From contig QPMI01000056.1 of assembly GCA_004431415.1 (NCBI GenBank), positions 310,001 to 374,000 on the forward strand: 64,000 nucleotides of DNA. Reading direction: 5' to 3'. A program made the translations under genes and the position numbers. Positions 54,568 to 64,000 of the stretch are shown in pieces. The notes beneath the pieces were generated by a model. That model saw only the letters and a program-made list of their open reading frames with translations, did no database searches and was not told the origin of the DNA. The stretch is from Cyanophora paradoxa (lineage: Eukaryota > Glaucocystophyceae > Cyanophorales > Cyanophoraceae). The stretch's first letter is position 1. Each line of letters begins with the position of its first letter.

Positions 54568-56350
54568 CGATCGCTTGAAAAAGGCCCCGGCCCGATCCGA
54601 GCCCATGGCCGGCGGGCATAGTGAACATAGTGCCAAAATGTCGCCCCGAAAACACGTTTTTTAGCAGGATCGGAAGACAGCGCGCCCAGGCAGGTCCGAG
54701 GGGCGGTTCCGGGACGGACCTACTGGCTCAGAGCTGCTTGCGCTGGGCCCGCCGGGCGACGCCATAGTTGAGAGCTCGAGTCCCTGCGCGCCGCCTTACA
54801 GCTGCCGAGGATGGGGCGACGGCTGCAGAATTCGAAGATGAGTACCTCGGACAAGCGAAAGCGTGTAGCTAGCGCGCCGCCGGCGCCGCGGGTGAGCCGA
54901 TGAAGCAAGCGATGTGTACTCCTCGCGTGCGCGGGCGCGGCGAAGACGCCTGCGGGTCGGGCGTGGCGCCGCGGGGCTGAGCACGGCGTGCGCGCGGCAG
55001 TGCGCATGCGCAGCGGACGGAATTCGCGCGCTGCATGCATGGCCGGGCGCGCGGAAGTTCCTTTTTTTCCTATTCTTCCCCCTGCGCTTCTCCCCCTGTT
55101 CATTCCCCCCTAAGTTAGCCACCGGTGGCTAACTTGCGATCGAAGGGTACAGAGTTCGGCCTCGTGAAATTGATCTCATACAAAACCAACGATGTCGTAG
55201 AACCCTAGACTATAGCTGCATGCGGAATCAGGCTATCTGCAGTCCTACAAAAGCCTTGCACCGCTGCAGTAGCCCTTTTGCCTGCTCTTCGTTCGCGAAG
55301 ATGTCAGGACGCCCCGCGCGGGGCGCGCGGAACCACTCTGTGGACGTGACCACAAATGGTGCGCATGCTGTCGGATCGCGCAGGTGGTGGCCACTGCACA
55401 CCACCCGACCCCAGCGCGCGCGGGAGAACAGGACCTCCAGGACCCGGTCGACCCAACACTTCGCTTTGAATGTAGACCCGCGGTCGTGCGCAGCCCGTTG
55501 TTACTTTTGCAAGCGTCTCGACTCGAGCGCCACCTAACAGCATATTGAGAGCAGAATCGCAAGATAAGTTGCAGTAAGAAATGCACCGAGCTCAAGAATT
55601 GCAATTGCTTCAAAGCATTGAGCTCGTCCAGGGTCCGATCCCGGCAGTCAGGGCGGGAGCTCGACGCTGGCGGCCGGCTCGTCGTCGTCGAAGAGGGGCC
55701 GCCTGTGTAGGGCGGCCCAGCCCCTGGCGCCCTGTGAACGAAGAAGCAAAGGAGAGAGCCGCTCAGGACTCGGAAAGTAAAGAAGCTCAGAGGAAAGACG
55801 CTCGCCTTGTCGGAGTCCCGCCCCTCCCCGCACCCGGAGTCGGCTTGACGTTGTAGTTCTCGAGGAGGGGCGGACGGCGCCGGGTACATGAGGACCGCCT
55901 GCCGCAGGAGGCGGCGGCGAGGGCCGCGGCAGAGGGCGGGGCGGCGCCGGCGAGGCGGGGTCCAGCGTGTGCGAGAAGAGGCGCCGGAGGACCTGCCGCG
56001 CTTCAGTCTTAGAGGAGATTCGAGGGGCGCAGGGCACCGGCTCGTCGACGGGCGCGGCGCCGCCGTCCCGCGCCACGCGCATGAGCGCGTACGCTGCGAG
56101 CCCGGCTCGGCGCCAGGAAAAAAGGGGGAGAGGCTAAGTGGGGTACCCGAGGAGTTGAGGGCGATGGGGAGGAAGAGGGCGGCTCCCGCTCGAGAGGGGC
56201 GGCTCCCGCACGAACGAGGCGGAGCGCCCGGGAGCGCCGGCGCCGCCACCAGCTCCAGAAGGAACTTGTACTCCCTGAAGAAAAATGAGGTGGGGGGGGG
56301 GGAAGTTGGGGGGGGGGAAGGTTATGGGTACCTGGCGCGGAGGGCGAAGT
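54568..56350. repeat. Segmental duplication block X, copy 1
   Basis: From agtgaacatagtgccaaaat (54,616) to at least 56,160 this matches 62,437-64,000 with single-base differences, mostly in G or C runs. The first part also matches 57,792-58,225. It contains the 3' part of a TCF25-like gene on the minus strand. Confidence 0.9.
54720..55103 (-). CDS. Hypothetical 127-codon frame conserved between duplicates
   Basis: An open frame starting MNRGRSAGGRIGKK is intact and apparently identical in the copy at 62,541-62,924; its 3' part is also in the 57,960-58,233 copy. The duplication is recent, so conservation alone does not prove coding. The composition is Arg/Ala-rich and no family is recognised. 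Confidence 0.2.
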   Translation of the reverse strand: MNRGRSAGGRIGKKGTSARPAMHAAREFRPLRMRTAARTPCSAPRRHARPAGVFAAPAHARSTHRLLHRLTRGAGGALATRFRLSEVLIFEFCSRRPILGSCKAARRDSSSQLWRRPAGPAQAALSQ

Positions 56351-56831
56351 AGTCGATGCACTGGAGCACCCCATCAGGTCACTGTCGGGTCCAGCGCAAG
56401 CAGCAGCTTGGCCGTCTCTGGAGGTACGACGTTCGGTTCGAATCCGAGTAGGGGGAAGCGGTCGAGGGGTACCGAGGGAGGTGCGGGAGCAGCCGCCGCG
56501 AATGAGCATCTGCAGGCGCCGGAAGACCAGGCCCTGGGGGTGGCGGGTGAGTCCGGAGGAGGGTACAGGTTATCCTCGGGGTACAACGGGTTCTCTGCGC
56601 ACTTGTTCTCCATGACTGCGAAGTCGAGGCGGCAGGCGCCGCTCGCCGGCTTGAACTGCGGGTGCCTGCCGGGACGGAGCTCAAAACCAAGTGAACGAAC
56701 TGCAGCGCAACGCATCCTCCGCCCGCCGCGCCCGTGCCCGCGCCCCGCCCCGCACCAGGCTGCCTCGAGGCAGTAGAGGGCGCGGTCGAGGAGCTCGGTC
56801 GCCGCGTCCAGCTCGCCACTGTACTTGTAGA
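55228..56831 (-). pseudogene. TCF25-like gene, 5'-truncated copy with broken frames
   Basis: TCF25/Nulp1 (yeast Rqc1) is a TPR-like component linked to ribosome quality control. Exons seen on the minus strand: IYKYSGELDAATELLDRALY then CLEAAW; SGACRLDFAVMENK; MLIRGGCSRTSLETAKLLLA then LDP; a YFALRAR-type segment and KFLLELVA near 56,360-56,240; SSKTEARQVLRRLFSHTL; LLRQAVLMYP; and a C-terminal exon ending at 55,228 (FANEEQAKGLLQRCKAF). The first exons of the family are absent: upstream lies a GC minisatellite and then an unrelated repeat module. Single-base losses (for example just after LMYP) break frames that are intact in the second copy. Confidence 0.65.
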
Positions 56832-56879
56832 TCTGAGGCCGGCCCGCCGGCTTCAGGCCCCGGGCCAGGCTTCGTGTGC

Positions 56880-57110
56880 TCGGGGTTCGTGTGCTCGGGG
56901 AGGGCGGGCCCGGGCCCGGGGCAGGGCCGGGGGAGGGCGGGGCCAGGGGAGGGCGGGCCCGGGGCCCGGGCGGGCCGGGGGAGGGGCGCGCCCGGGCCCG
57001 GGCGGGGCCGGGGGAGAGGCGGGGCTGGGGAGAGGGCGGGGCCGGGGGAGGGCGGGGCCGGGGGAGGCGGAAGGGCGGGGCGGGGCCCTCCGAAGAGGGG
57101 CTGGGAGAGG
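56880..57110. repeat. GC minisatellite
   Basis: Tandem degenerate ggggagggcggggcc and gcccgggcccggg units, almost purely G and C. In the TCF25-like model it would be intronic. Confidence 0.75.
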
Positions 57111-57223
57111 GAAGGAGGTCCACGTCCTCTCTTCCCCCCGAAGAGGGCACTCCGGGGGTAGGGAGGTCCGCCTCCTCTCTCCGGGGTCAGCATGCTGCGG
57201 AGACGGCATAAGACACCGAAAAC

Positions 57224-57386
57224 CAGCGATCGCTTGGCCAATGAGAAGGCTGTGGACGTCAAGCCCGCGGCGACCGTTAGAACTGAGAACACAGAAGCGA
57301 TCGCCGGCCCAGCAGCTCTTTGTTAGAGATCGGATCCGCTGGGTATGGCGCCGAACACAAAGCGATCGCCGAGCAATGAGAAGGCT
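57224..57386. repeat. Module W, copy 1
   Basis: Begins agcgatcgcttggccaatga and ends at agcaatgagaagg, with gcgatcgc at each internal junction. It is repeated at 59,258-59,417 with single-base G differences. Confidence 0.85.
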
Positions 57387-57691
57387 CTATGCGCGGGGCA
57401 GAGATGTAGCGATCGCATTGAATAGAGAATCTCTATGCGAGCATGCCCACAGCGCTACGGGAGGCGGCACGCACTGCAGGCGTTGGCGTTGGCTGGTGCG
57501 ACGAACTTGAAGCAGCTCCTGCGCAAGCGATCGCCGGTCTATGCGCGGGGCAGAGATGTAGCGATCGCATTGAATAGAGAATCTCTATGCGAGCATGCCC
57601 ACAGCGCTACGGGAGGCGGGCACGCACTGCAGGCGTTGGCGTTGGCTGGTGCGACGAACTTGAAGCAGCTCCTGCGCAAGCGATCGCCGGT
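57387..57691 (+). repeat. Tandem 153-bp repeat, two further units
   Basis: Same unit as 54,162-54,467. The first lacks one G in the gggaggcggg run. Confidence 0.9.
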
Positions 57692-58225
57692 CAGAGAGCC
57701 TTCTCATCGCTTCGGCGATCGCTAGGCCCTGGTACCGAGTACTCCGGGGCGATCGCTAGCGCGAACCGTCGGACGACGGACGCGGCGCCGGCGATCGCTT
57801 GAAAAAGGCCCCGGCCCGATCCGAGCCCATGGCCGGCGGGCATAGTGAACATAGTGCCAAAATGTCGCCCCGAAAACACGTTTTTTAGCAGGATCGGAAG
57901 ACAGCGCGCCCAGGCAGGTCCGAGGGGCGGTTCCGGACGGACCTACTGGCTCAGAGCTGCTTGCGCTGGGCCCGCCGGGCGACGCCATAGTTGAGAGCTC
58001 GAGTCCCTGCGCGCCGCCTTACAGCTGCCGAGGATGGGGCGACGGCTGCAGAATTCGAAGATGAGTACCTCGGACAAGCGAAAGCGTGTAGCTAGCGCGC
58101 CGCCGGCGCCGCGGGTGAGCCGATGAAGCAAGCGATGTGTACTCCTCGCGTGCGCGGGCGCGGCGAAGACGCCTGCGGGTCGGGCGTGGCGCCGCGGGCT
58201 GAGCACGGCGTGCGCGCGGACAGTG
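57692..58225. repeat. Segmental duplication block X, truncated copy 2
   Basis: Matches 54,468-55,000 and stops near 58,225, where the sequence diverges after gcacggcgtgcgcgcgg. Confidence 0.88.
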
Positions 58226-59257
58226 TCGGGCACCAGCGCAGCCCGCGCACCGCAGACACTTCAGATGCGCGCAAGAGACGATGATGTAAAGCTAGCCGCC
58301 GTGAAAGCCTGACGGCAGATGAGCTGGCCGTGAAGGAAAGAATGCGCGGCGGTTGGCTGCGTGAGAGCGGACCGGAAGGGATGCGACGCGACCCGCGCCG
58401 TTGTAGTCTGACATAACGGAGGTGTGTGTAGGCGAAACGAGGGCGTCCCGCGTCCAGCGAAGCCTCCCGAACAGCGCGCGCCACACACACGCGGCGGCCC
58501 ACCGCCAGCGAAGCCGTCGTGGTCTCGAAAGCTCTGAAGCCGTACGGAGAGGTAAGTGAGGGCGCGAAGAACGACATCAAAGACCGAGGATACCAGATCT
58601 CTTTGTGACGGCGATGGCGGACGCCCTGCTTAACGCCGGGCTGGACGCGCTTATAGAGCTGGCGAAAGCGGAACTCGACGATGACGATGATGAAGAACAC
58701 GAGTGTGATGCTATGGTCGAGGAGGAGGCCGTGGCTGTAGTCGGGTGTAGCAGCCAAGGCGGCGGAGCTTCTGGCGCAGGCGAGGCGGTCGCCTGCCACA
58801 AGTAAGACGCAGTACGCAGGTCAGAAGCGAAATGGCCGACCAAGGCAAGCCTGGAAGCTCGAACGACAGGAACGGTGCTTGCTGCTCTTCTGGCGGCCGA
58901 AACGGGTCGGGAACTTGATTAAACATGGCTGCGGTCTATCAAAATGCGCCTCCAATGCTCTATTTAGCGCGCAGGAGCTGCGGGAGCTGCGTCTCGCTCT
59001 CAGAACGGGTACAGGAACGCTTTCGTTTACTCTACCCCTGCTCGAGTTCTCCCCGAGTCAGCAACAGTCACGAGTTCTCCCAACATCGTCCGCGCCCCGG
59101 CTTCGAAGAAGATACAGCGATTTCACAAAGCATTTAACACACTTTCACCAAGTTTCACGTGGGAAGAACGTGCTCGATCGCGCCGCCCAGGCAAGCACCA
59201 GGCACGGGGGGTGGAAGCACTGCCTGGATACTGGCTTTCGCCCATTCATCCGTGTTC
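58226..59257. other. Mostly non-coding; one acidic open frame at 58,611-58,805
   Basis: A short frame on the plus strand encodes MADALLNAGLDALIELAKAE followed by an Asp/Glu run. It resembles the acidic start of some transposase-associated proteins, but the rest of a gene cannot be found. Otherwise nothing is recognised. Confidence 0.35.
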
Positions 59258-59570
59258 AGCGATCGCTTGGCCAATGAGAAGGCTGTGGACGTCAAGCCGC
59301 GGCGACCGTTAGAACTGAGAACACAGAAGCGATCGCCGGCCCAGCAGCTCTTTGTTAGAGATCGGATCCGCTGGTATGGCGCCGAACACAAAGCGATCGC
59401 CGAGCAATGAGAAGGCTCTATGCGCGGGCAGAGATGTAGCGATCGCATTGAATAGAGAATCTCTATGCGAGCATGCCCACAGCGCTACGGGAGGCGGGCA
59501 CGCACTGCAGGCGTTGGCGTTGGCTGGTGCGACGAACTTGAAGCAGCTCCTGCGCAAGCGATCGCCGGTC
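59258..59570. repeat. Module W copy 2 followed by a single 153-bp unit
   Basis: Same order (W then the tandem unit) as at 57,224-57,538. Ends at gcgatcgccggtc, after which unique sequence begins. Confidence 0.87.
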
Positions 59571-60311
59571 TCAGAGTAGAGCTCGAGCTTCAGATTCATG
59601 CGATACTGAACCCTTACCCGTTCATTCTGGACGGTGACGCGGAGATCAATCCTATCATCGGGGTAATTGATCTAAATTTCTGTTAGCAATGGCCACGTGC
59701 TGACTAGTACTCGGAGGCCCGTAAGTTGGCCCATCCATTGGCCCGGACCGTTGGCGTCCGTCGCCGTAACGGCCGCCCTCCCAGGAGACTGTTAATGACG
59801 CCATTATGACGGTACCGATGATACTTGACGCAGAATGGACCAATCGCGCAACGCCGGCCAAGCGTTTTTTCTCGCCGTCTAAAAATTCGTGGGCCGACTG
59901 ATTTTCCCCGCCATGAGGCCGGTTTGGGGGGTACACCCTCCGGGCGTGTCGACATCTCATCATAAGCCGGAGCACGCCGCGATGGGCGCCCGAGCGCTGG
60001 GAGCAACGCATATGTGAGCCTCTCTCTTAGTGTGCGACCGTACGAAGTGCAAACTAGCTCCCTATGCGCCTGGAGCACTTTTTCAGCAATCCTGCGAAGT
60101 CCGCTGGGGGAGCCGACATCGACGTTCGACAGCGCAAGCCGATCTGTATGAGCGGCCTGTGAGCGAATCCCTCGCTCCCGGCGGTGCCTCAGCCGCGCGG
60201 ACTCGATCTTGGCGGACCACGAGCGACCGACGGCGCCCCCGGTATGCCGGTACGAGGCCTAGCTGGTGCGCATGGATTGCCCTGCGACAAGTTACGAAGG
60301 GCGTCGCGCGT
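59571..60311. other. Intergenic upstream of the MKT1-like gene
   Basis: No repeat or gene recognised. Confidence 0.45.
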
Positions 60312-62423
60312 ATGCGCCTCCCTGACCGCGTGACCGCAGAGTTCCTGAGGGACCGCGGTCTCCTCCGGACCGATTCGATAGAGGCGTTGCGAGGCACCTC
60401 TATAGGTGCGGCCTGGCATTTTCCTCTTTAGACGTTCGTCCTGGGTGCCGAAATACGAAGCACGGCTTGCAGGCATCGATGGCTACGTTTGGCTTCGGAA
60501 GCTCCAAATCCGGGAGCCGCTGCGAGAAGCGACGGGCGACGGGTGCGACCCGCCGTGGTGTCCTCGTCGCCTCCCGTTCCGCGGCGGATCGAATCGCGCG
60601 TGCGTGCATGCGTGCAGGTCGCAGGCGCTGCCGGTCGCGCTTTCGGAGCAGCTTCGGTGTTCGAGGAGGCGGGAATCAAGCCCTGCTTCGTGTTTGCGGG
60701 CTGAACATCCCGCGGAAGGAGCGCCCGTTCACGCAGCCCGACGATCGGCTGGCGGCTCGGCAGCGCGCCTGGCAGGAGCACGCGGCCAACAACCTCCGGG
60801 CCGCAGTGGCGCTCTTCTCGCAGTCCGGTGCGGCCCGCGCTTGCCTGCCCGCCCACCCGCTGCGCCGCTGACGTTCGCCGTCAGCTTCGGCCGCGGTGGT
60901 ATCCCCTGATCTCGTCGCTGACGTGATTCGATTCCTGCGGGGTCGCAATGCCGACGCGATCCGCGCGCCGTACCTCAGCTGGGCCCAGGTTCGCCGCCTT
61001 CCCCCCTTTCACCTCGCCTCGCCCGCACCGAGCGCCGCCGCAGCTGGGGTACATGGAGGGCGACGACGTGCGGATGGTGGACGGGGTACACGCGCAGCTG
61101 GAAGTTCTGCTCTTTGGCGCCCGCCGCGTCATCGTCTCGCTCGACCTGGCGGTACCCTGCCCGACCTTCCCCCCCCCCGTCCCTCGCTCACCGATCGCCT
61201 CGTAGGAGGGTACCTTCGAGTGGGTCGACCGCGACACGGTGCTGGCAGCCGCTGGCGCCTCCGCGGATCAATTTCTGGACGCCTGCCTTCTCTCCGGATT
61301 CGATTTCCTGGGCACGTTCCCGCCCCTCGCGGGACACCCCCCCTCCACCGTCCTCCCCGGTGCCCTTCTTCCCCCCACCGCACCGGCACCCCGGTACCCC
61401 CCGACCGCGCTGACGTACCCCCCAGCCGCGATCGACCTCGTCCTGAGGTACCGAACGGGGTACGGCGCCGTGCGGGCCATGATGGGCGGCAACGGGCCCT
61501 CCTCCCCCGGACCGGTACAGTCCACAGCCCTCTCCCAAAACCGTCCTTTTAACGTCGTACCCCCCACCTCAAAATAGCGGCGGGACACGTACACGGACCA
61601 GTTCCTGCGGGCGCGGGCGCTGGTCCAACACCACGTGGTCCTCGAGCCCTCGGGCGCGCGGCCCCTCAACGCCGCGCTCGCCCCCGCGTGCGCCCCACCG
61701 TACCCTCCTCCGAGCCTGAAACCAGAACTAGCGCTCCTTCCACTTTAGGACACAGGACTCCCCTAGCCTTCCCCCTCTCTCGACCTCGCCCCGCCCCCTG
61801 CCTAGCGGCTCTTGACCTCGCTCTTCTCGTTCCCCCACCGGACCCGCCCCATCCCGCCTAGAAACTAGAACTAGGGCAAGGGGACCCGCTCTGCGGCTCG
61901 CCCCTCGTCCTGGCTCCCCCAGCCTAGCCAGCCCCCTCGGCCTCTTTCCCCTCCCCCCCACCCCCCTCCCCCCCCCCTCTCACCCCCCCTCCACGTACAG
62001 GGACCTGGACGAGGTGCTGGGCCCGCGGCTGCCCGACGAGCTCTTCCACCTCCTCGCCGCCGGCTGCCTCGAGGTGATTGATCCTTACTGTTTGATTTTG
62101 ATGCAACATTACGTTACCTTCTAACGTTACGACCTTCTAACGTTACGACATACCTAAGACCTTTAATCTTTTGATCTTTAATGAGACCTAAGACTTTAGA
62201 CGCCGCCGCGGCCGGCTGCCTCGAGGTGATCCATCCCTGGACCTCCAACCTCGCCTCATCCACGCCTCGCCCCTCATCTCCTGGCGCCGCTCACGCTCCC
62301 GCCCCTCCTCCTCCCTCGCCCGCCCTCCCGCAGGCGTCGCTGCTGAGCGCGCTGGTGCTCGGCATGGACCGGGAGTTGCCCCCCCCCGTCGACTCCGAGG
62401 CCTACCGCCGCGCCTCCGCCGGT
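60312..62423 (+). CDS. MKT1-like post-transcriptional regulator (XPG/FEN1-fold), 3'-truncated
   Basis: Mkt1 proteins have a catalytically degenerate XPG nuclease fold and, with Pbp1, regulate mRNA translation and stability. Exons: MRLPDRVTAEFLRDRGLLRT then ALRGTSIG; IDGYVWLRKLQIREPL; ASVFEEAGIKPCFVFAG; LNIPRKERPFTQPD; LAARQRAWQEHAANNLR; VSPDLVADVIRFLRGRNADA then IRAPYLSWAQ; LGYMEGDDVRMVDGVHAQLE; LLFGARRVIVSLDLA; EGTFEWVDRDTV; ASADQFLDACLLSGFDFLGT; AIDLVLRYRTGYGAV; TYTDQFLRARALVQHHVVLE; DLDEVLGPRLPDELFHLLAA; SLLSALVLGMDRELPPPVDS. Splits such as SIG|ID are restored by introns. One base is missing after FVFAG (run at 60,698-60,700), causing a stop. The C-terminal Mkt1 domain is absent: at about 62,437 the sequence becomes duplication block X. 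Confidence 0.85.
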
Positions 62424-62436
62424 GAGTCAAGCATCT

Positions 62437-64000
62437 AGATAGTGAACATAGTGCCAAAATGTCGCCCCGAAAACACGTTTTTTAGCAGGATCGGAAGACA
62501 GCGCGCCCAGGCAGGTCCGAGGGGCGGTTCCGGGACGGACCTACTGGCTCAGAGCTGCTTGCGCTGGGCCCGCCGGGCGACGCCATAGTTGAGAGCTCGA
62601 GTCCCTGCGCGCCGCCTTACAGCTGCCGAGGATGGGGCGACGGCTGCAGAATTCGAAGATGAGTACCTCGGACAAGCGAAAGCGTGTAGCTAGCGCGCCG
62701 CCGGCGCCGCGGGTGAGCCGATGAAGCAAGCGATGTGTACTCCTCGCGTGCGCGGGCGCGGCGAAGACGCCTGCGGGTCGGGCGTGGCGCCGCGGGGCTG
62801 AGCACGGCGTGCGCGCGGCAGTGCGCATGCGCAGCGGACGGAATTCGCGCGCTGCATGCATGGCCGGGCGCGCGGAAGTTCCTTTTTTTCCTATTCTTCC
62901 CCCTGCGCTTCTCCCCCTGTTCATTCCCCCCCTAAGTTAGCCACCGGTGGCTAACTTGCGATCGAAGGTACAGAGTTCGGCCTCGTGAAATTGATCTCAT
63001 ACAAAACCAACGATGTCGTAGAACCCTAGACTATAGCTGCATGCGGAATCAGGCTATCTGCAGTCCTACAAAAGCCTTGCACCGCTGCAGTAGCCCTTTT
63101 GCCTGCTCTTCGTTCGCGAAGATGTCAGGACGCCCCGCGCGGGGCGCGCGGAACCACTCTGTGGACGTGACCACAAATGGTGCGCATGCTGTCGGATCGC
63201 GCAGGTGGTGGCCACTGCACACCACCCGACCCCAGCGCGCGCGGGGAGAACAGGACCTCCAGGACCCGGTCGACCCAACACTTCGCTTTGAATGTAGACC
63301 CGGCGGTCGTGCGCAGCCCGTTGTTACTTTTGCAAGCGTCTCGACTCGAGCGCCACCTAACAGCATATTGAGAGCAGAATCGCAAGATAAGTTGCAGTAA
63401 GAAATGCACCGAGCTCAAGAATTGCAATTGCTTCAAAGCATTGAGCTCGTCCAGGGTCCGATCCCGGCAGTCAGGGGCGGGAGCTCGACGCTGGCGGCCG
63501 GCTCGTCGTCGTCGAAGAGGGGCCGCCTGTGTAGGGCGGCCCAGCCCCTGGCGCCCTGTGAACGAAGAAGCAAAGGAGAGAGCCGCTCAGGACTCGGAAA
63601 GTAAAGAAGCTCAGAGGAAAGACGCTCGCCTTGTCGGAGTCCCGCCCTCCCCCGCACCCCGGAGTCGGGCTTGACGTTGTAGTTCTCGAGGAGGGGGCGG
63701 ACGGCGCCGGGGTACATGAGGACCGCCTGCCGCAGGAGGGCGGCGGCGAGGGCCGCGGCAGAGGGCGGGGCGGCGCCGGCGAGGCGGGTCCAGCGTGTGC
63801 GAGAAGAGGCGCCGGAGGACCTGCCGCGCTTCAGTCTTAGAGGAGATTCGGAGGGGCGCAGGGCACCGGCTCGTCGACGGGCGCGGCGCCGCCGTCCCGC
63901 GCCACGCGCATGAGCGCGTACGCTGCGAGCCCGGCTCGGCGCCAGGAAAAAAGGGGGGAGAGGCTAAGTGGGGGTACCCGAGGAGTTGAGGGCGATGGGG
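62437..64000. repeat. Segmental duplication block X, copy 3 (runs off the window)
   Basis: Begins at agtgaacatagtgccaaaat directly after the donor of the last MKT1-like exon, and matches 54,616-56,160 to the end of the window. Confidence 0.92.
63049..64000 (-). CDS. TCF25-like gene, second copy, partial
   Basis: Minus-strand 3' part of a TCF25-like gene. This copy keeps one frame through LAAALLRQAVLMYPGAVRPL then LENYNVKPDSG, which corresponds to the ALIMFPG-LLPLLE block of TCF25 and is frameshifted in copy 1. It also has LHRRPLFDDDEPAASVEL and a last exon with TSTEWFRAPRAGRPDIFANE ending QRCKAFVGLQIA. A frame break remains upstream of the LAAALL block (near 63,790). The 5' part lies beyond the window. 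Confidence 0.65.

Noticed and set aside
58577-58843. Minus-strand Ser-rich frame
   Set aside because: It is the complement of a gatgat/Asp-Glu run and has no other support.
54050-59570. Cyanobacterial origin suggested by GCGATCGC (HIP1-like octamer)
   Set aside because: The octamer is confined to duplicated modules beside intron-containing eukaryotic genes, and no bacterial genes are present.

Overview
The window is nuclear DNA of a high-GC, intron-rich unicellular eukaryote. An alga or other flagellated protist is the best guess: a CEP164-like basal-body gene sits beside cytosolic, mitochondrial and RNA-modification genes, and every recognisable gene is broken by short GT-AG introns. Donors are mostly gtgcgc or gtaccc, and introns are often C-rich on the sense strand. 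The lineage cannot be fixed from sequence alone. Coding calls were made by joining exons in phase and recognising conserved family motifs by eye; no search was run.

1-7.3 kb is gene-poor. It holds four short inverted-repeat elements (MITE-like, with visible target-site duplications), GC-rich low-complexity DNA and dense short palindromes. 7.3-31.7 kb is a compact gene array: an unidentified gene (+), an aldo/keto reductase (-), QTRT2 (+), an ADP/ATP carrier preceded by a duplicated copy of its own 5' region (+), a protein like the N-terminal part of VWA7 but without the VWA domain (-), a CEP164-like protein with a doubled N-terminal module (+), a small DnaJ-type zinc-finger protein (-), a short membrane protein (+), RRS1 (-), mL43 (+), a wax-synthase-type MBOAT acyltransferase (-) and a GH31 glycosidase (+). 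Strands alternate almost perfectly, giving divergent pairs with short shared promoters.

33.4-52 kb is the accessory region. A transposase-like gene with an rve/DDE-type core (33.4-35.6) is followed by an element of about 10 kb, bounded by long terminal inverted repeats (about 35,748-36,345 and 45,150-45,790). Each repeat carries a promoter-sized region and the same start codon with the first eight codons, reading inward into two different genes. Inside are a RING-PHD protein, a Ulp1/C48-type cysteine protease, a SET-domain protein, a 1.3-kb foldback palindrome, a coiled-coil gene with a tandem exon duplication, and a DNA-binding protein related to the transposase N-terminus but lacking its catalytic core. 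To the right (45.9-52 kb) lies a cluster of unidentified multi-exon genes; one of them is paralogous to the coiled-coil gene, so the cluster probably belongs to the same family of elements. I consider this large chromatin- and SUMO/ubiquitin-related transposon the most interesting system here.

52-54 kb is repeats, including two abutting MITEs. 54-64 kb is a patchwork of segmental duplications whose junctions are rich in the octamer GCGATCGC. It contains two partial copies of a TCF25-like gene and an MKT1-like gene that runs into one of those copies. Several frames here and in 46-52 kb are broken only by single-base losses in G or C runs, which points to assembly error or recent decay.
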